40,934 bases of DNA, taken from positions 1 to 40,934 of the forward strand of contig NZ_JACHKZ010000031.1 in NCBI RefSeq assembly GCF_014207855.1, written 5' to 3'. Origin of the DNA: Comamonas odontotermitis (GTDB lineage: Bacteria > Pseudomonadota > Gammaproteobacteria > Burkholderiales > Burkholderiaceae_C). Numbering within the stretch: position 1 is the stretch's first letter; each line of letters starts with the position of its first letter. This document shows positions 33,527 through 40,934 of the stretch, piece after piece. The notes beneath the pieces are model-generated. The model searched no databases. It had not been told where the DNA came from and was given only the letters and a program-made list of their open reading frames with translations. The translations under genes were made by a program, and so were the position numbers.

Positions 33527-34809
33527 TTGTTGTCGCCCGCAGTTGGTGCAGCAAAAAGAACGACCTCTACCCGTCGATTGCGGGCGCGCCCTTCTGCGGT
33601 CTTGTTGTCAGCAACGGGTTGCGCGTCACCCATGCCTTGGGCCTGTATACGCTGGGGCGTTACGCCACGGCTGCGCAGGATGGCGGCAACCTGTTCTGCC
33701 CGGTCTCTGGAAAGCTCAAAGTTGGATGGATAGCGTGCAGTGCGAATGGGGACATTGTCTGTATAGCCACTCACCATCACATTTCCCCGCTCGGCAACCA
33801 AGGCATCAGCCACTCGCTGCAAGACGGGCAAATAAGCAGGAAGCACCGTATTGGCGCCCGAGGCAAACAATCCATCGCCCCGCAGAATGATCGTGCTGCG
33901 GTCAGCCTCGTCATGCACCGTGACCAAACCTTCGCGGATCTCCGGCTCCAGGAATTTGCTGAATCGCGCTGGCCGCGGCCTGGGAACCGAAGCAACGGGC
34001 CGGTTCAACTGCAAACCACTGATCTTGTTGAAAAGCGCATCGGAGCGCCCTGCCAGAGAAAATGAAAACCAGAGGTAGCATCCCAATCCGATCAGAGCCG
34101 CAAGGCATGCGACCACCCAGACTGGCAGCAACCTCCAACCCTGGGCGCCCCCACCCACTGCGCCTCGCCAATGGGGCGACAATTGATCGTCACTTCCCAC
34201 GCCCAAGTCGCGCAGAATGGTCCAGAGGCGTTGGCGCAACGTCTCCAACTGCGAACGGCCATTGTCCACCACCCGAAAACGCCCCTCCAGCCCCAGCGAG
34301 ATGCAGTAATACATCAGCTCCAGAAGATCTCGGTACTGTTGCGGGTTCTGTGCGAGTTTGGATAGCAACTGAAAAAATTTCTCACCGCCCCAGGTCTCGT
34401 TGTGAAAGGTGACCAACAGGCTATGGCGCGACCAGACGCCGGAGCCGCCCCAAGGCGTTTGCGCGGCAGATTCATCGACCAGCGTGCAAAGACAATAGCG
34501 CGCACCGACGATGGTCTCAGGCGGAACGCCAAGCTCCCTGGCTTTGCGTTCGAACTCATGAATTTTCCCGATCAGAAACTCGCGCAGACTCCCTGCATCG
34601 GTCAGTTGCACCGTGCTTCTGATCTGGGGCACCAGATTGAGCACAGGGTTGGCGGCTACAACCAATGGGTTGGAGCCACTGACAACGTCGGGCAAATCCA
34701 GCACTTGTGGGGCGGCGCCAGCGAGAGGGTTGTGCGCAGATGGCGCGCCACCTGCCCCCTCCCCGGCGGGAAACATGTCTGTGATCATTGTCGACGTTGG
34801 ATTGGACAC
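33523..34809 (-). CDS. tssL: TssL (DotU family) with C-terminal OmpA-like domain
   Basis: A 428-residue subunit. The DotU domain (about 60-215) has FERKARELGVPPETIVGARY and the acidic VDESAAQTPWG. One transmembrane helix lies near 233-258 (LLPVWVVACLAALIGLGCYL). The C-terminal OmpA-like peptidoglycan-binding domain (about 330-420) has SGYTDNVPI and NRRVEVVL, which carry the family Asp and Arg. This is the extended TssL that anchors the complex to the wall without a separate TagL. The start is a GTG at 34809 with AGAGAAG just before. Confidence 0.93.
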   Translation of the reverse strand: MSNPTSTMITDMFPAGEGAGGAPSAHNPLAGAAPQVLDLPDVVSGSNPLVVAANPVLNLVPQIRSTVQLTDAGSLREFLIGKIHEFERKARELGVPPETIVGARYCLCTLVDESAAQTPWGGSGVWSRHSLLVTFHNETWGGEKFFQLLSKLAQNPQQYRDLLELMYYCISLGLEGRFRVVDNGRSQLETLRQRLWTILRDLGVGSDDQLSPHWRGAVGGGAQGWRLLPVWVVACLAALIGLGCYLWFSFSLAGRSDALFNKISGLQLNRPVASVPRPRPARFSKFLEPEIREGLVTVHDEADRSTIILRGDGLFASGANTVLPAYLPVLQRVADALVAERGNVMVSGYTDNVPIRTARYPSNFELSRDRAEQVAAILRSRGVTPQRIQAQGMGDAQPVADNKTAEGRARNRRVEVVLFAAPTAGDNK

Positions 34810-34834
34810 AGCTTCTCTTAGTTAAATGCTTGGC

Positions 34835-34869
34835 AAACAGGCAGGCAGCTTCGCCGCGAAGGCCTGTTT
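34835..34869. terminator. Hairpin between tssK and tssL
   Basis: AAACAGGC (34835-34842) pairs with GCCTGTTT (34862-34869), and CTTCG/CGAAG pair inside. It fills most of the 69-base gap. In the direction of transcription there is no long T tract, so it may lower rather than stop expression of tssL-tssM, or protect the tssJ-tssK message. Confidence 0.4.
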
Positions 34870-34878
34870 TGCAGACGA

Positions 34879-36207
34879 TCAGGGCTTGATGGCCCAAAAC
34901 TCCATACGCAACCCTGGAAAATCACCTGCCACGTGCATGGCCACACCGCCTGAGCGCTCCAACTGCTCCCAAAGCTCATTGGTAGTGTCGAGCTGGAAAT
35001 AGTTGTAATTTGCGTGGTACGGTAACTCTCGCGGCGCAATGGGCATGGGATTGATGCGCACCCCCGGCAGGTGCAGATTGACCAGATCGCGGATCTTCTC
35101 CACCGGGCCAATCTTGACTTGTGTAGGAAAGCGGGCCCGCACCACATCTGTGGGCAACTCTGCAAACACTGCCAAAACAAAATTTGCCTGCTTGACCAAG
35201 CCAAGGTCTGGAATAACCCCAACCCGTACCCCATACTGGCGCTCGTGCAGCTCGATCGGAATGGCGTTCTGCTCCAACACCATCGACAGCGAACGGCGAA
35301 TGTCGTTCACCACAGTGGTAAATGGTGGACTCGGTTCATCATGGTTGTATACCGGATAGGCAATCGGCCTGCGGTCATCCCGAGTGAACGTCGACAATTC
35401 ACCGGCCAACTCTAGAAGGTGGCCGTAAATCCGTTCGGGATGCAATATCTTGTGATCACGCAAATGGGTAATTTTGGGCTGCCAGCGATTGATGATGTTC
35501 AGCATCATGAAATCACCCACCTCCGCGATCCCGCCCCGTCCGGGTTGCAACACACGCATGGCCAACGCTTCTCCCCGCTGCTGCAACAGGCCCGCAATAT
35601 CGTCCACCATGGCATGCAGCAATCTGCTCTGGCCATAGTTAATGGACGGCTGGATGAAGCGTTCATCCAGCACCACGGTGCCGTCATTGCGCCTCTCCGA
35701 GACATGCACAACGCCCAGACGCAACCAACTGTCTGAAATATCAGACTCGGAAATCAACCGAGCACGCATATGCGCCACTTGTGCGAGCGCAGGCTCACCC
35801 GCGCCCTCATTCGAATCGGCCAGCTCTGCGTCCTCAGCCACATAACGGGCGAGTGCCTCATGATCCGCAAAGCTCAGCTCTGTAGCAAGCGCACGGCGCA
35901 TCGGAAGCGCCAGATAAATACGCTCGTCCTTGCATGCCCTGTCAATCTCCAACGGCTCTACCATCGAGTCCTGGCCAGGAAAACTAAAAGGCGTGCCATC
36001 AGGAAACACCCCCACGGCCTTCAGCAACGCAAGCTTGCCCAAGGCCAGCGCCTCTACATCCAGCACCAACTCACGAAACCCCCAGAAATAGGGTTCTGCA
36101 GCCAACGCTCTTGCATGCGAAAAGAACTCGAGATACCGCTCCTGCTGCTGAAAATGCTGAGGGCGCAAAAACATGCCCTCCGACCACACGACCTTGCGCG
36201 TAAACAT
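34879..36207 (-). CDS. tssK: TssK, T6SS baseplate subunit
   Basis: A 442-residue baseplate protein that links the baseplate to the TssJLM membrane complex. The N-terminus VVWSEGMFLRPQHFQQQERYLE is the family hallmark, followed by FWGFRELVLD and, near the end, LPGVRINPMPIAPRELPYH and AGDFPGLRMEFWAIKP. Length is normal. GAGGGG lies eight bases before the ATG. It follows tssJ by 20 bases. Confidence 0.95.
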   Translation of the reverse strand: MFTRKVVWSEGMFLRPQHFQQQERYLEFFSHARALAAEPYFWGFRELVLDVEALALGKLALLKAVGVFPDGTPFSFPGQDSMVEPLEIDRACKDERIYLALPMRRALATELSFADHEALARYVAEDAELADSNEGAGEPALAQVAHMRARLISESDISDSWLRLGVVHVSERRNDGTVVLDERFIQPSINYGQSRLLHAMVDDIAGLLQQRGEALAMRVLQPGRGGIAEVGDFMMLNIINRWQPKITHLRDHKILHPERIYGHLLELAGELSTFTRDDRRPIAYPVYNHDEPSPPFTTVVNDIRRSLSMVLEQNAIPIELHERQYGVRVGVIPDLGLVKQANFVLAVFAELPTDVVRARFPTQVKIGPVEKIRDLVNLHLPGVRINPMPIAPRELPYHANYNYFQLDTTNELWEQLERSGGVAMHVAGDFPGLRMEFWAIKP

Positions 36208-36227
36208 CTTGTGATCCCCTCACCTTG

Positions 36228-36797
36228 TCAAAACGGCAGCCGCATGCCGCCAGGCAGACTAGGCATGCTTGGCATGCCACCACCTGTGGGTACCGGTACT
36301 TCGGTAACGTTTGAACTCACCGATACCTTGTTGGGCCCCACATAAACCTTCACGTAAGACGATTCGAATGACGGATTGAACACCGAGAAACGCCCCATCT
36401 CCTTGGGCGCCGGCAGCGGTGCAATCCCCCGCCATACCGCCGTATCCAGATCGCGATAAGCCACAAACACGCCGAGCACACGCTCATCCACGGAGGCCTT
36501 TCCAAGCACCACCTTCGCTTCGCCGGGCTGCAAAATGAAGCTTTCCTTCGACACCAGTTCAGATGCCAAAATCTGGTCATCCTTCTCATACATGGTGAAG
36601 AAATCGCTGCTGTTGAAAGCTGTGACGCCCTTCAAGCGGTAAATCTTTACCTGCACTGGCGTGGGCTTCCCATTTCGGTCGGGGTTGAGCTTGTCATCGG
36701 CAGTGATCACCACCGTATAGGGCGCAGGCATCACAGGCCCTTGGCCTGCACAACCAGCCAACACCACACTCGCCAAAATCGCAATCAGACTTTTCAT
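36228..36797 (-). CDS. tssJ: TssJ, T6SS outer-membrane lipoprotein
   Basis: A 189-residue lipoprotein. The start at 36797 gives an ideal signal (SLIAILASVVLAGC) with lipidated Cys. The beta-sandwich domain shows LNPDRNGKPTPVQVKIYRLK, FFTMYEKDD and LGVFVAYRDLDTAVWRG, typical of TssJ, which caps TssM in the periplasm. The end is Pro/Gly/Met-rich. It is the first gene of the visible T6SS operon. Its promoter should lie in the 296-base region upstream. Confidence 0.9.
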   Translation of the reverse strand: MKSLIAILASVVLAGCAGQGPVMPAPYTVVITADDKLNPDRNGKPTPVQVKIYRLKGVTAFNSSDFFTMYEKDDQILASELVSKESFILQPGEAKVVLGKASVDERVLGVFVAYRDLDTAVWRGIAPLPAPKEMGRFSVFNPSFESSYVKVYVGPNKVSVSSNVTEVPVPTGGGMPSMPSLPGGMRLPF

Positions 36798-37093
36798 AGC
36801 AGACACTTCTATGAATGAAGTTTTACCAATAGACAATCATTATTCTGCCAGAGCAATGTGCCGTCGGGGCGCTATCTGTATGAATAGAGCGATTTGTTGT
36901 CGGAATTCAACCCATGGCGGGCATGCGGCCTTCCTCTCAAAACGCCCTCTCAGCCACAAAGACAAGGCGCTCTTGCTCTTGGCGTTCTCAGCTGTCAGGT
37001 AGCTGTAAGGTGGCAGGCAATGGCCGGGGGATTGGCCATGCGCAGATGGGATTTGCTATAAAAAAGGAAGAACGGTGAGGGAGGCGCCAGGTG
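36798..37093. other. Intergenic region upstream of tssJ, no gene seen
   Basis: No supported gene is present. On the minus strand TTGCTC, then 17 bases, then TCTATT near 36830-36860 could be a weak promoter for tssJ. ATGGCC/GGCCAT near 37018-37039 forms a short dyad. The upstream effector genes end at 37094. Confidence 0.35.
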
Positions 37094-37534
37094 CTATCGG
37101 CTTATCGTATTGCCGCCTTGGCAGCAAGTCCCTGATTTAATGCAGGCGGGCTGAACGCTCACATCGAGAGAATTCAAATATTTAACGTCTGGAAAACTGT
37201 CGCCACGAACTTCAACCTCATAGGCGATGGGAGCCTTGCCGATATTCAAGCGCTCGAAAATCCGCGCGACATTGTGAAGCCGCTCATCCGCGATGCCCTT
37301 CTGGGATTTGACGGCAGGCGCAACAACAATCAGTGACTCAATACCCAAGCCGTCACGCCACTGCAGAAACCACTCGGCCAGAACACGCGCGTTCTGCGCG
37401 CCCAACTCTGCGCTACGGGGCTCCAGCTGAATGGTCAATTGGCGGTCACTGAGACTGCATGCCTGCGCATCATGCCCGAGCCCCAAAAGAAAGCCTAGAG
37501 CCATCGTCGAAACTGCGGCGAGCAAACGCATCAT
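37094..37534 (-). CDS. Secreted small protein, possible immunity protein for the M35 effector
   Basis: A 146-residue protein with a signal peptide ending AQAC near residue 26. The mature part, LTIQLEPRSAELGAQNARVL then GIADERLHNVARIFERLNIG and a final beta strand with VEVRG, resembles a degenerate OmpA-like alpha/beta fold without the clear peptidoglycan-binding residues. Several Cys lie near the C-terminus (CIKSGTCC). It starts nine bases after the M35 peptidase stop, so the two are co-transcribed. A periplasmic partner directly behind a T6SS-linked toxin is the usual position for immunity, but the family is not one I recognise. Confidence 0.55.
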   Translation of the reverse strand: MMRLLAAVSTMALGFLLGLGHDAQACSLSDRQLTIQLEPRSAELGAQNARVLAEWFLQWRDGLGIESLIVVAPAVKSQKGIADERLHNVARIFERLNIGKAPIAYEVEVRGDSFPDVKYLNSLDVSVQPACIKSGTCCQGGNTISR

Positions 37535-37543
37535 CGACTCCTG

Positions 37544-38377
37544 TTATTTGACTGTGATCCCCAAAACATAAGCAGCCAGCGAATCCGCATTGACCTTTGC
37601 CTGTTCCGTCTTATCGGATACTGATTTTGCATTGCGAATGCCATAGTAGGCATCGTTGGAACTGGCAACATCGTTGAAATGCGTAATCTCATGAATCAGG
37701 ATCGACAGTTGCGAGTCTCTGGGCAGGAACTCCTTGGTACCGTAGACGCGGTTGAAGGCATCTCTCTTGAAAAACTTGGCCGCCAAAAGAATCCGATGCC
37801 CTTGCGTATCGGTGGGGCAAGCTGCTGCATCCGCATTCTGATCCACCTGGGGCGAGCATCCCACCGACTGAGTGCTTTCGCTGTTGTAGGGCAAAAAGCT
37901 CTTGGGGCTCAAGCCCCGCAGCACCCGCAGAAGGGAATTCATGATCGGCAGCAGATGGGCCTTTATCGCATCATCCGAAGCACCAAACCAGTATTGGGTT
38001 AGCTTCTTTGCATCTGCATCCCAGCGCGTCAAACTGGCTTGGCGAACCTCTGCCAACGCAATTGCCTCTTTGACCAACCCCATGATGTGCTCGGCAAAAC
38101 GTTCGTCCGACAAACTTTCGCTGACAAGATCTGGCGTCTCTGGTGCAGCTTCTTGTGGCCACTCTTTGGTTCCAGATCGCTTGTTGGCAACATCCGGGGC
38201 ATCCAGATTACTGCGGCTGAGCAGATGATCATGCCAACCCAAACCTGGCGCCTGGTGCCAGACCGGCGATCTAGCGCCATTGACACTACCGCCGCTGGAG
38301 AACTTTCTCATTGGCGCGATTCCATTCACTGGCCCGGGAACTTTGAAAAACGGCACAAGACACCTCTCGCTCAACAT
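37544..38377 (-). CDS. M35-type (aspzincin) metallopeptidase, probable T6SS effector
   Basis: A 277-residue protein. The zinc motif HEITH (His229, Glu230, His233) is followed by Asp242 in SSNDAYYG, which fits the aspzincin pattern HExxH...GTxDxxYG, and by KVNADSLAAYV, typical of M35 peptidases. The N-terminal 70 residues are Gly/Pro/Ser-rich and show no signal peptide, so export would need a device such as T6SS. It lies between an orphan Rhs fragment and tssJ with a secreted partner behind it, the layout of an effector-immunity pair. The ATG at 38377 is used; a second at 38311 (MRKFSSGG) is possible. The target is unknown. Confidence 0.78.
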   Translation of the reverse strand: MLSERCLVPFFKVPGPVNGIAPMRKFSSGGSVNGARSPVWHQAPGLGWHDHLLSRSNLDAPDVANKRSGTKEWPQEAAPETPDLVSESLSDERFAEHIMGLVKEAIALAEVRQASLTRWDADAKKLTQYWFGASDDAIKAHLLPIMNSLLRVLRGLSPKSFLPYNSESTQSVGCSPQVDQNADAAACPTDTQGHRILLAAKFFKRDAFNRVYGTKEFLPRDSQLSILIHEITHFNDVASSNDAYYGIRNAKSVSDKTEQAKVNADSLAAYVLGITVK

Positions 38378-38504
38378 TCAAGCTTGCTAGTTTCTCCCAA
38401 CATAAGTACTGCCACACTTCGATAGATAAAATTCATAAAAAGAATCGAGAACGACGGCTCATGGTGACTGCATCGGTGCCCTGCTGATTGCGCTTCTAAT
38501 TCTT

Positions 38505-39130
38505 TGTAGCTGGCCTGCCAGACCACCTGCCCTTGGGCATTGGTCAGCTCTTGCGGCATGCCTACCTGGTCGGTGTGGAAGTAGTAGACCTTGCATAGCT
38601 GGGCTTGGCATGCATTTGCCGCCAGCCTCTCTGTGCCTGTACTCGCAGCATTTCCCCAGTCCTGGATTTGCAGCGCTTGCGCCTTTTGCCGCGCCGTTTC
38701 GTTCAGCGATGCCCAGTAACGGCTTTCTGCGTCGTTGGCCGCAGACTTTGAATGACTTTGGGCTCTTGCGTTTTCAGGGAGCGCACTGGATGCTATTGTT
38801 TTTGATGCAGTACTGTTACCTGCCCCCTCGCCCCAGCCCTCTCCCGCCTGCGGGAGAGGGAGCAAGGCTGCATCGGCCTTGGTGCCCCAGCCCGCCTTGG
38901 TCTGTTTTCTCTCCGTCTGCATCCAGCCTTGCCAGTGGTACGTAGCTGCCGGGCTCGTACACGTAGCTGATGGTGTTGCCACCCCGCCTCTCTTCGATCA
39001 GCCGCATGCCTTCCCAGATGAAGGTGGTGGTGCCAAAGCTGTCGTGTTTGGCGACTCTGCGCCCTATGGCGTCATAGCCAAACCGTGTGGTTTGTGTTAC
39101 CTGGCGTTCGGTGCCAGGGCGCATTATTGA
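38505..39130 (-). pseudogene. Orphan Rhs core fragment (duplicate), frameshifted
   Basis: A copy of the late Rhs core: RFGYDAIGRRVAKHDSFGTT, FIWEGMRLIEERRGG, then VYYFHTDQVGMPQEL and QASYKELEA. It matches the longer Rhs copy at 40321-40843 at high identity. It has one extra C in a C run at 38889-38892 (four rather than three), which breaks the frame, and it has no start or upstream core. It stops before the RYYDP...DPIGL boundary motif, so it lacks a toxin tip. It probably arose by duplication of the neighbouring Rhs end during toxin replacement. Confidence 0.8.
38837..38860. repeat. Perfect 24-base palindrome inside the orphan Rhs fragment
   Basis: CCCTCTCCCGC (38837-38847) and GCGGGAGAGGG (38850-38860) form an 11-base dyad with a CT centre. 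The surrounding GC-rich sequence, when translated, gives PLPQAGEGWGEGAG. Such elements are common as intergenic repeats in beta- and gammaproteobacteria; here it is inside a coding region. Confidence 0.75.
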
Positions 39131-39203
39131 ATAGGACAATGAATCAGTTCGTGTATTGATGGAGAACTTCCATAATGTATCAAAATCGGATGTTTATTGA
39201 TCA

Positions 39204-39677
39204 TCAATTAAATCTTATTTTTTTTCCGTTACATGAAACCCCATTCTCGAATGCAAAACTAATGGCAGCAGCAGAGGATTTTAAAATAAACTCCTCCATT
39301 GTTGAATATTTTTCAAAATTTGGCTTCAATGAATAAAAATTAGCTGTTAATGGCGTTAGTGAATAATTCTTTATTTTACTCAACCCATATATAGCCTGTG
39401 ATTCATTTGGGATTGGGATAGATATCGATAATTGAAATTCTTTATCCGAGGGGTATCTGGTTATTCTTTTGAAAACCCCTATTTCATCTGTAACCCTATA
39501 AAGTATATTTATTAAAATTCTCCAATCCTTTATATCTTGAAGATTCAGCCTTGGCGCAATCTCCTGAATAAATTCATTAATTTTAGCTTCCACTTCGTCA
39601 AAATCAATATCATCTTGAAAATTTGGTATTTGACTTGGGGTTAAAGCTCTAATCTTATTTTTTAATTCATTGCTCAT
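39204..39677 (-). CDS. Probable Rhs immunity protein (Imm9-like)
   Basis: A 157-residue acidic cytoplasmic protein. DDIDFDEVEAKINEFIQEIA, then YPSDKEFQLSISIPIPNESQ, TMEEFILKSSAAAISFAFE and a final SCNGKKIRF resemble what I recall of the Imm9 family, though this is from memory. The ATG at 39677 overlaps the Rhs stop (TAATG) and AAGGA lies eight bases before it; an upstream ATG at 39686 is less likely. Its very AT-rich composition contrasts with all neighbours, a mark of recent acquisition. Position directly behind the Rhs tip is the strongest evidence for an immunity role. Confidence 0.72.
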   Translation of the reverse strand: MSNELKNKIRALTPSQIPNFQDDIDFDEVEAKINEFIQEIAPRLNLQDIKDWRILINILYRVTDEIGVFKRITRYPSDKEFQLSISIPIPNESQAIYGLSKIKNYSLTPLTANFYSLKPNFEKYSTMEEFILKSSAAAISFAFENGVSCNGKKIRFN

Positions 39678-40843
39678 TATTTGCATCCTTTTTTTCCAGA
39701 ATCATCATCATAATCTGGTCGGTATTTTTTGTCATTTTCACGATTGTGAGGAAGGGCCTCACCCTGACGTCTTAGATCGCGGACACGTTTGGCTTCAATT
39801 TCTTTCATTTCTTTCTTAGTGATTCCCGGGTGTTTACTCACCTCTGTAGGACGTGCATTGGGGAAATTCGGATCCCTTCTCACTCGCCGTGCGCTAGCAT
39901 TTGCACGAGCGTTTGTGCCATCCGCCATCTTCCGCTCTTCTTGACCAATACCTACTTTGGCTTTGCCTCCATGCGAGTCATCAACGTCATATAAAACCCA
40001 ATCACCCACAGTATCGTTTGAATTCTTGTTCCACCCCCAAGGATCAATCCACATCAGCGGATTAGGCGAATAGCTTCCTAAATTAATCCCCCCAGCCAAC
40101 CCAATCGGATCAGGGCAGATGAACCGCCCTACATCCGGGTCATAGTACCGGAATGTGTTGTAGTGCAGCCCGGTGTCGCGGTCAAGGTACTGGCCTTGGA
40201 AGCGCAGGTTTTGCTGTTGATCGGCTTTGGCAGGGCTGTCGCCTTCGTCGAGTTTGTGAATCGGGCTGCCTGCAAGTGTCTTGACTTCCCACTCTTCGGC
40301 AACCGTTGATCCCCAGGTTTTGTAGCTGGCCTGCCAGATCACCTGCCCTTGGGCATTGGCCAGCTCTTGCGGCATGCCTACCTGGTCGGTGTGGAAGTAG
40401 TAGACCTTGCTTGGCCTGCATTTGCCGCCAGCCCCTCTGTGCCTTTACTCGCTGCATTTCCCCAGTCTTGGATTTGCAGCGCTTGCGCTTTTTGCCGCGC
40501 CGTTTCGTTCAGCGATGCCCAGTAACGGCTTTCCGCATCGTTGGCCGCTGACTTTGAATGACTTTGGGCTCTTGTGTTTTCAGGGGGCGCACTGGATGCT
40601 ATTGTTTTTGATGCAGTACTGTTACCTGCCCCCTCGCCCCAGCCCTCTCCCGCCTGCGGGAGAGGGGGCAAGGCTGCATCGCCCTTGGTGCCCAGCCCGC
40701 CTTGGTCTGTTCTCTCTCCGTCTGCATCCAGCCTTGCCAGTGGCACGTAGCTGCCGGGCTCGTACACGTAGCTGATGGTGTTGCCACCCCGCCTCTCTTC
40801 GATCAGCCGCATGCCTTCCCAGATGAAGATGGTGGTGCCAAAG
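39677..40843 (-). pseudogene. Rhs protein C-terminus with toxin tip, cut by IS and frameshifted
   Basis: The 3' end of an rhs gene, broken by the IS at 40844. Core motifs FIWEGMRLIEERRGG, YVYEPGSYVPLARLDADGE and FRYYDPDVGRFICPDPIGLAGG are seen, but the frame changes near 40414. There, relative to the orphan copy, 8 bases are missing between CQA and VYYFHTDQ. The tip after DPWGW is about 120 residues: DWVLYDVDD, KAKVGIGQEE, a basic RANASARRVRRDP and a charged EIEAKRVRDLRRQGEALPHN. It has no signal and may be a small nuclease; the spacing is loosely like GIY-YIG enzymes. The 5' part of the gene lies beyond the IS. Confidence 0.78.
40643..40666. repeat. Perfect 24-base palindrome inside the Rhs gene
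   Basis: The same CCCTCTCCCGC-CT-GCGGGAGAGGG dyad as at 38837-38860, at the equivalent place in the longer Rhs copy. It is part of the duplication rather than an independent insertion. Confidence 0.75.
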
Positions 40844-40934
40844 GGCTTTGTTGCATAAATCGGTTTGAGACTGAGTCTCCCCAAACCCCAGACGTAGTTA
40901 TGCCACGGCCACCGTTTGGGGCGTGCCCAGCTCG
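40844..40934 (+). mobile_element. Terminal fragment of an IS5-family insertion sequence (right copy)
   Basis: Starts GGCTTTGTTGCATAAATC at 40844 and runs to the window edge; it is the reverse complement of 1-91. It interrupts the rhs core exactly after the codons for the GTT segment of the FIWEGM region, since the orphan copy continues there. No target-site duplication can be tested because the other side is outside the window. Confidence 0.75.

Noticed and set aside
38371..38500. Rhs tip fused to the M35 peptidase
   Set aside because: The orphan Rhs frame ends at 38371 in unrelated residues and the peptidase starts in a different frame at 38377, so there is no fusion protein.
1..40934. CRISPR array or rRNA genes
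   Set aside because: No regularly spaced direct repeats and no rRNA-like sequence were seen anywhere in the window.

Overview
The window looks like a complete assembly contig from a GC-rich betaproteobacterium, most likely Comamonadaceae (Comamonas, Delftia or Acidovorax type). The reasons are the codon use, the LysR-rich gene set, and the style of the type VI secretion (T6SS) genes, which include a TssQ-type lipoprotein and a Ser/Thr kinase. Both ends are the same 91-base end of an IS5-family insertion sequence, facing outward in opposite orientation. The contig is therefore probably cut at two copies of one repeated IS. No sequence search was possible, so family names rest on recognised motifs.

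Left edge (1-870): a decayed fragment of a mobile element. A frameshifted gene of the VC1465/XafT type (Xer recombination activation factor) lies next to a 28-base dif-like site with an intact XerD arm and central region but a degenerate XerC arm. This resembles the junction of an element that integrates with the host XerCD recombinases.

Metabolic region (869-9830): a lipid-anchored gamma-glutamyltransferase, then on the minus strand a 2-aminoethylphosphonate (AEP) cluster. It holds a binding protein, an ATPase and a fused permease, then a FAD amine oxidoreductase and phosphonoacetaldehyde hydrolase (PhnX). No PhnW transaminase is present, so the oxidoreductase probably makes phosphonoacetaldehyde. 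An RNase HI-like gene follows.

Middle (9907-18649): a divergent KfrA-like/tyrosine recombinase pair separated by stacked palindromes; a membrane acyltransferase-like protein (DUF1624); tRNA-Pro(TGG); an SDR/LysR divergent pair with a perfect palindrome between them; and a tight DsbA-NTF2-small protein-MBL operon divergent from a second LysR gene.

Redox region (18878-24527): a universal stress protein, a DASS/CitT-type anion transporter, a ferredoxin-like Fe-S protein, a FrdA-like flavoprotein and a NuoF-like diaphorase, all on one strand with overlapping genes. Together they look like a soluble NADH-dependent fumarate (or similar enoate) reductase coupled to carboxylate exchange. A YdcH protein and a lipoprotein metallo-beta-lactamase-fold hydrolase follow.

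Right part (26509-40843): half a T6SS cluster (tssJ-K-L-M, tagF, kinase, tssQ), preceded in the direction of transcription by probable effectors. These are an M35-type metallopeptidase with a secreted partner, a broken Rhs C-terminus with an uncharacterised toxin tip and an AT-rich immunity gene, and an orphan duplicated Rhs fragment. Both Rhs copies carry the same in-gene 24-base palindrome and both are frameshifted. The longer one is cut by the right-hand IS.
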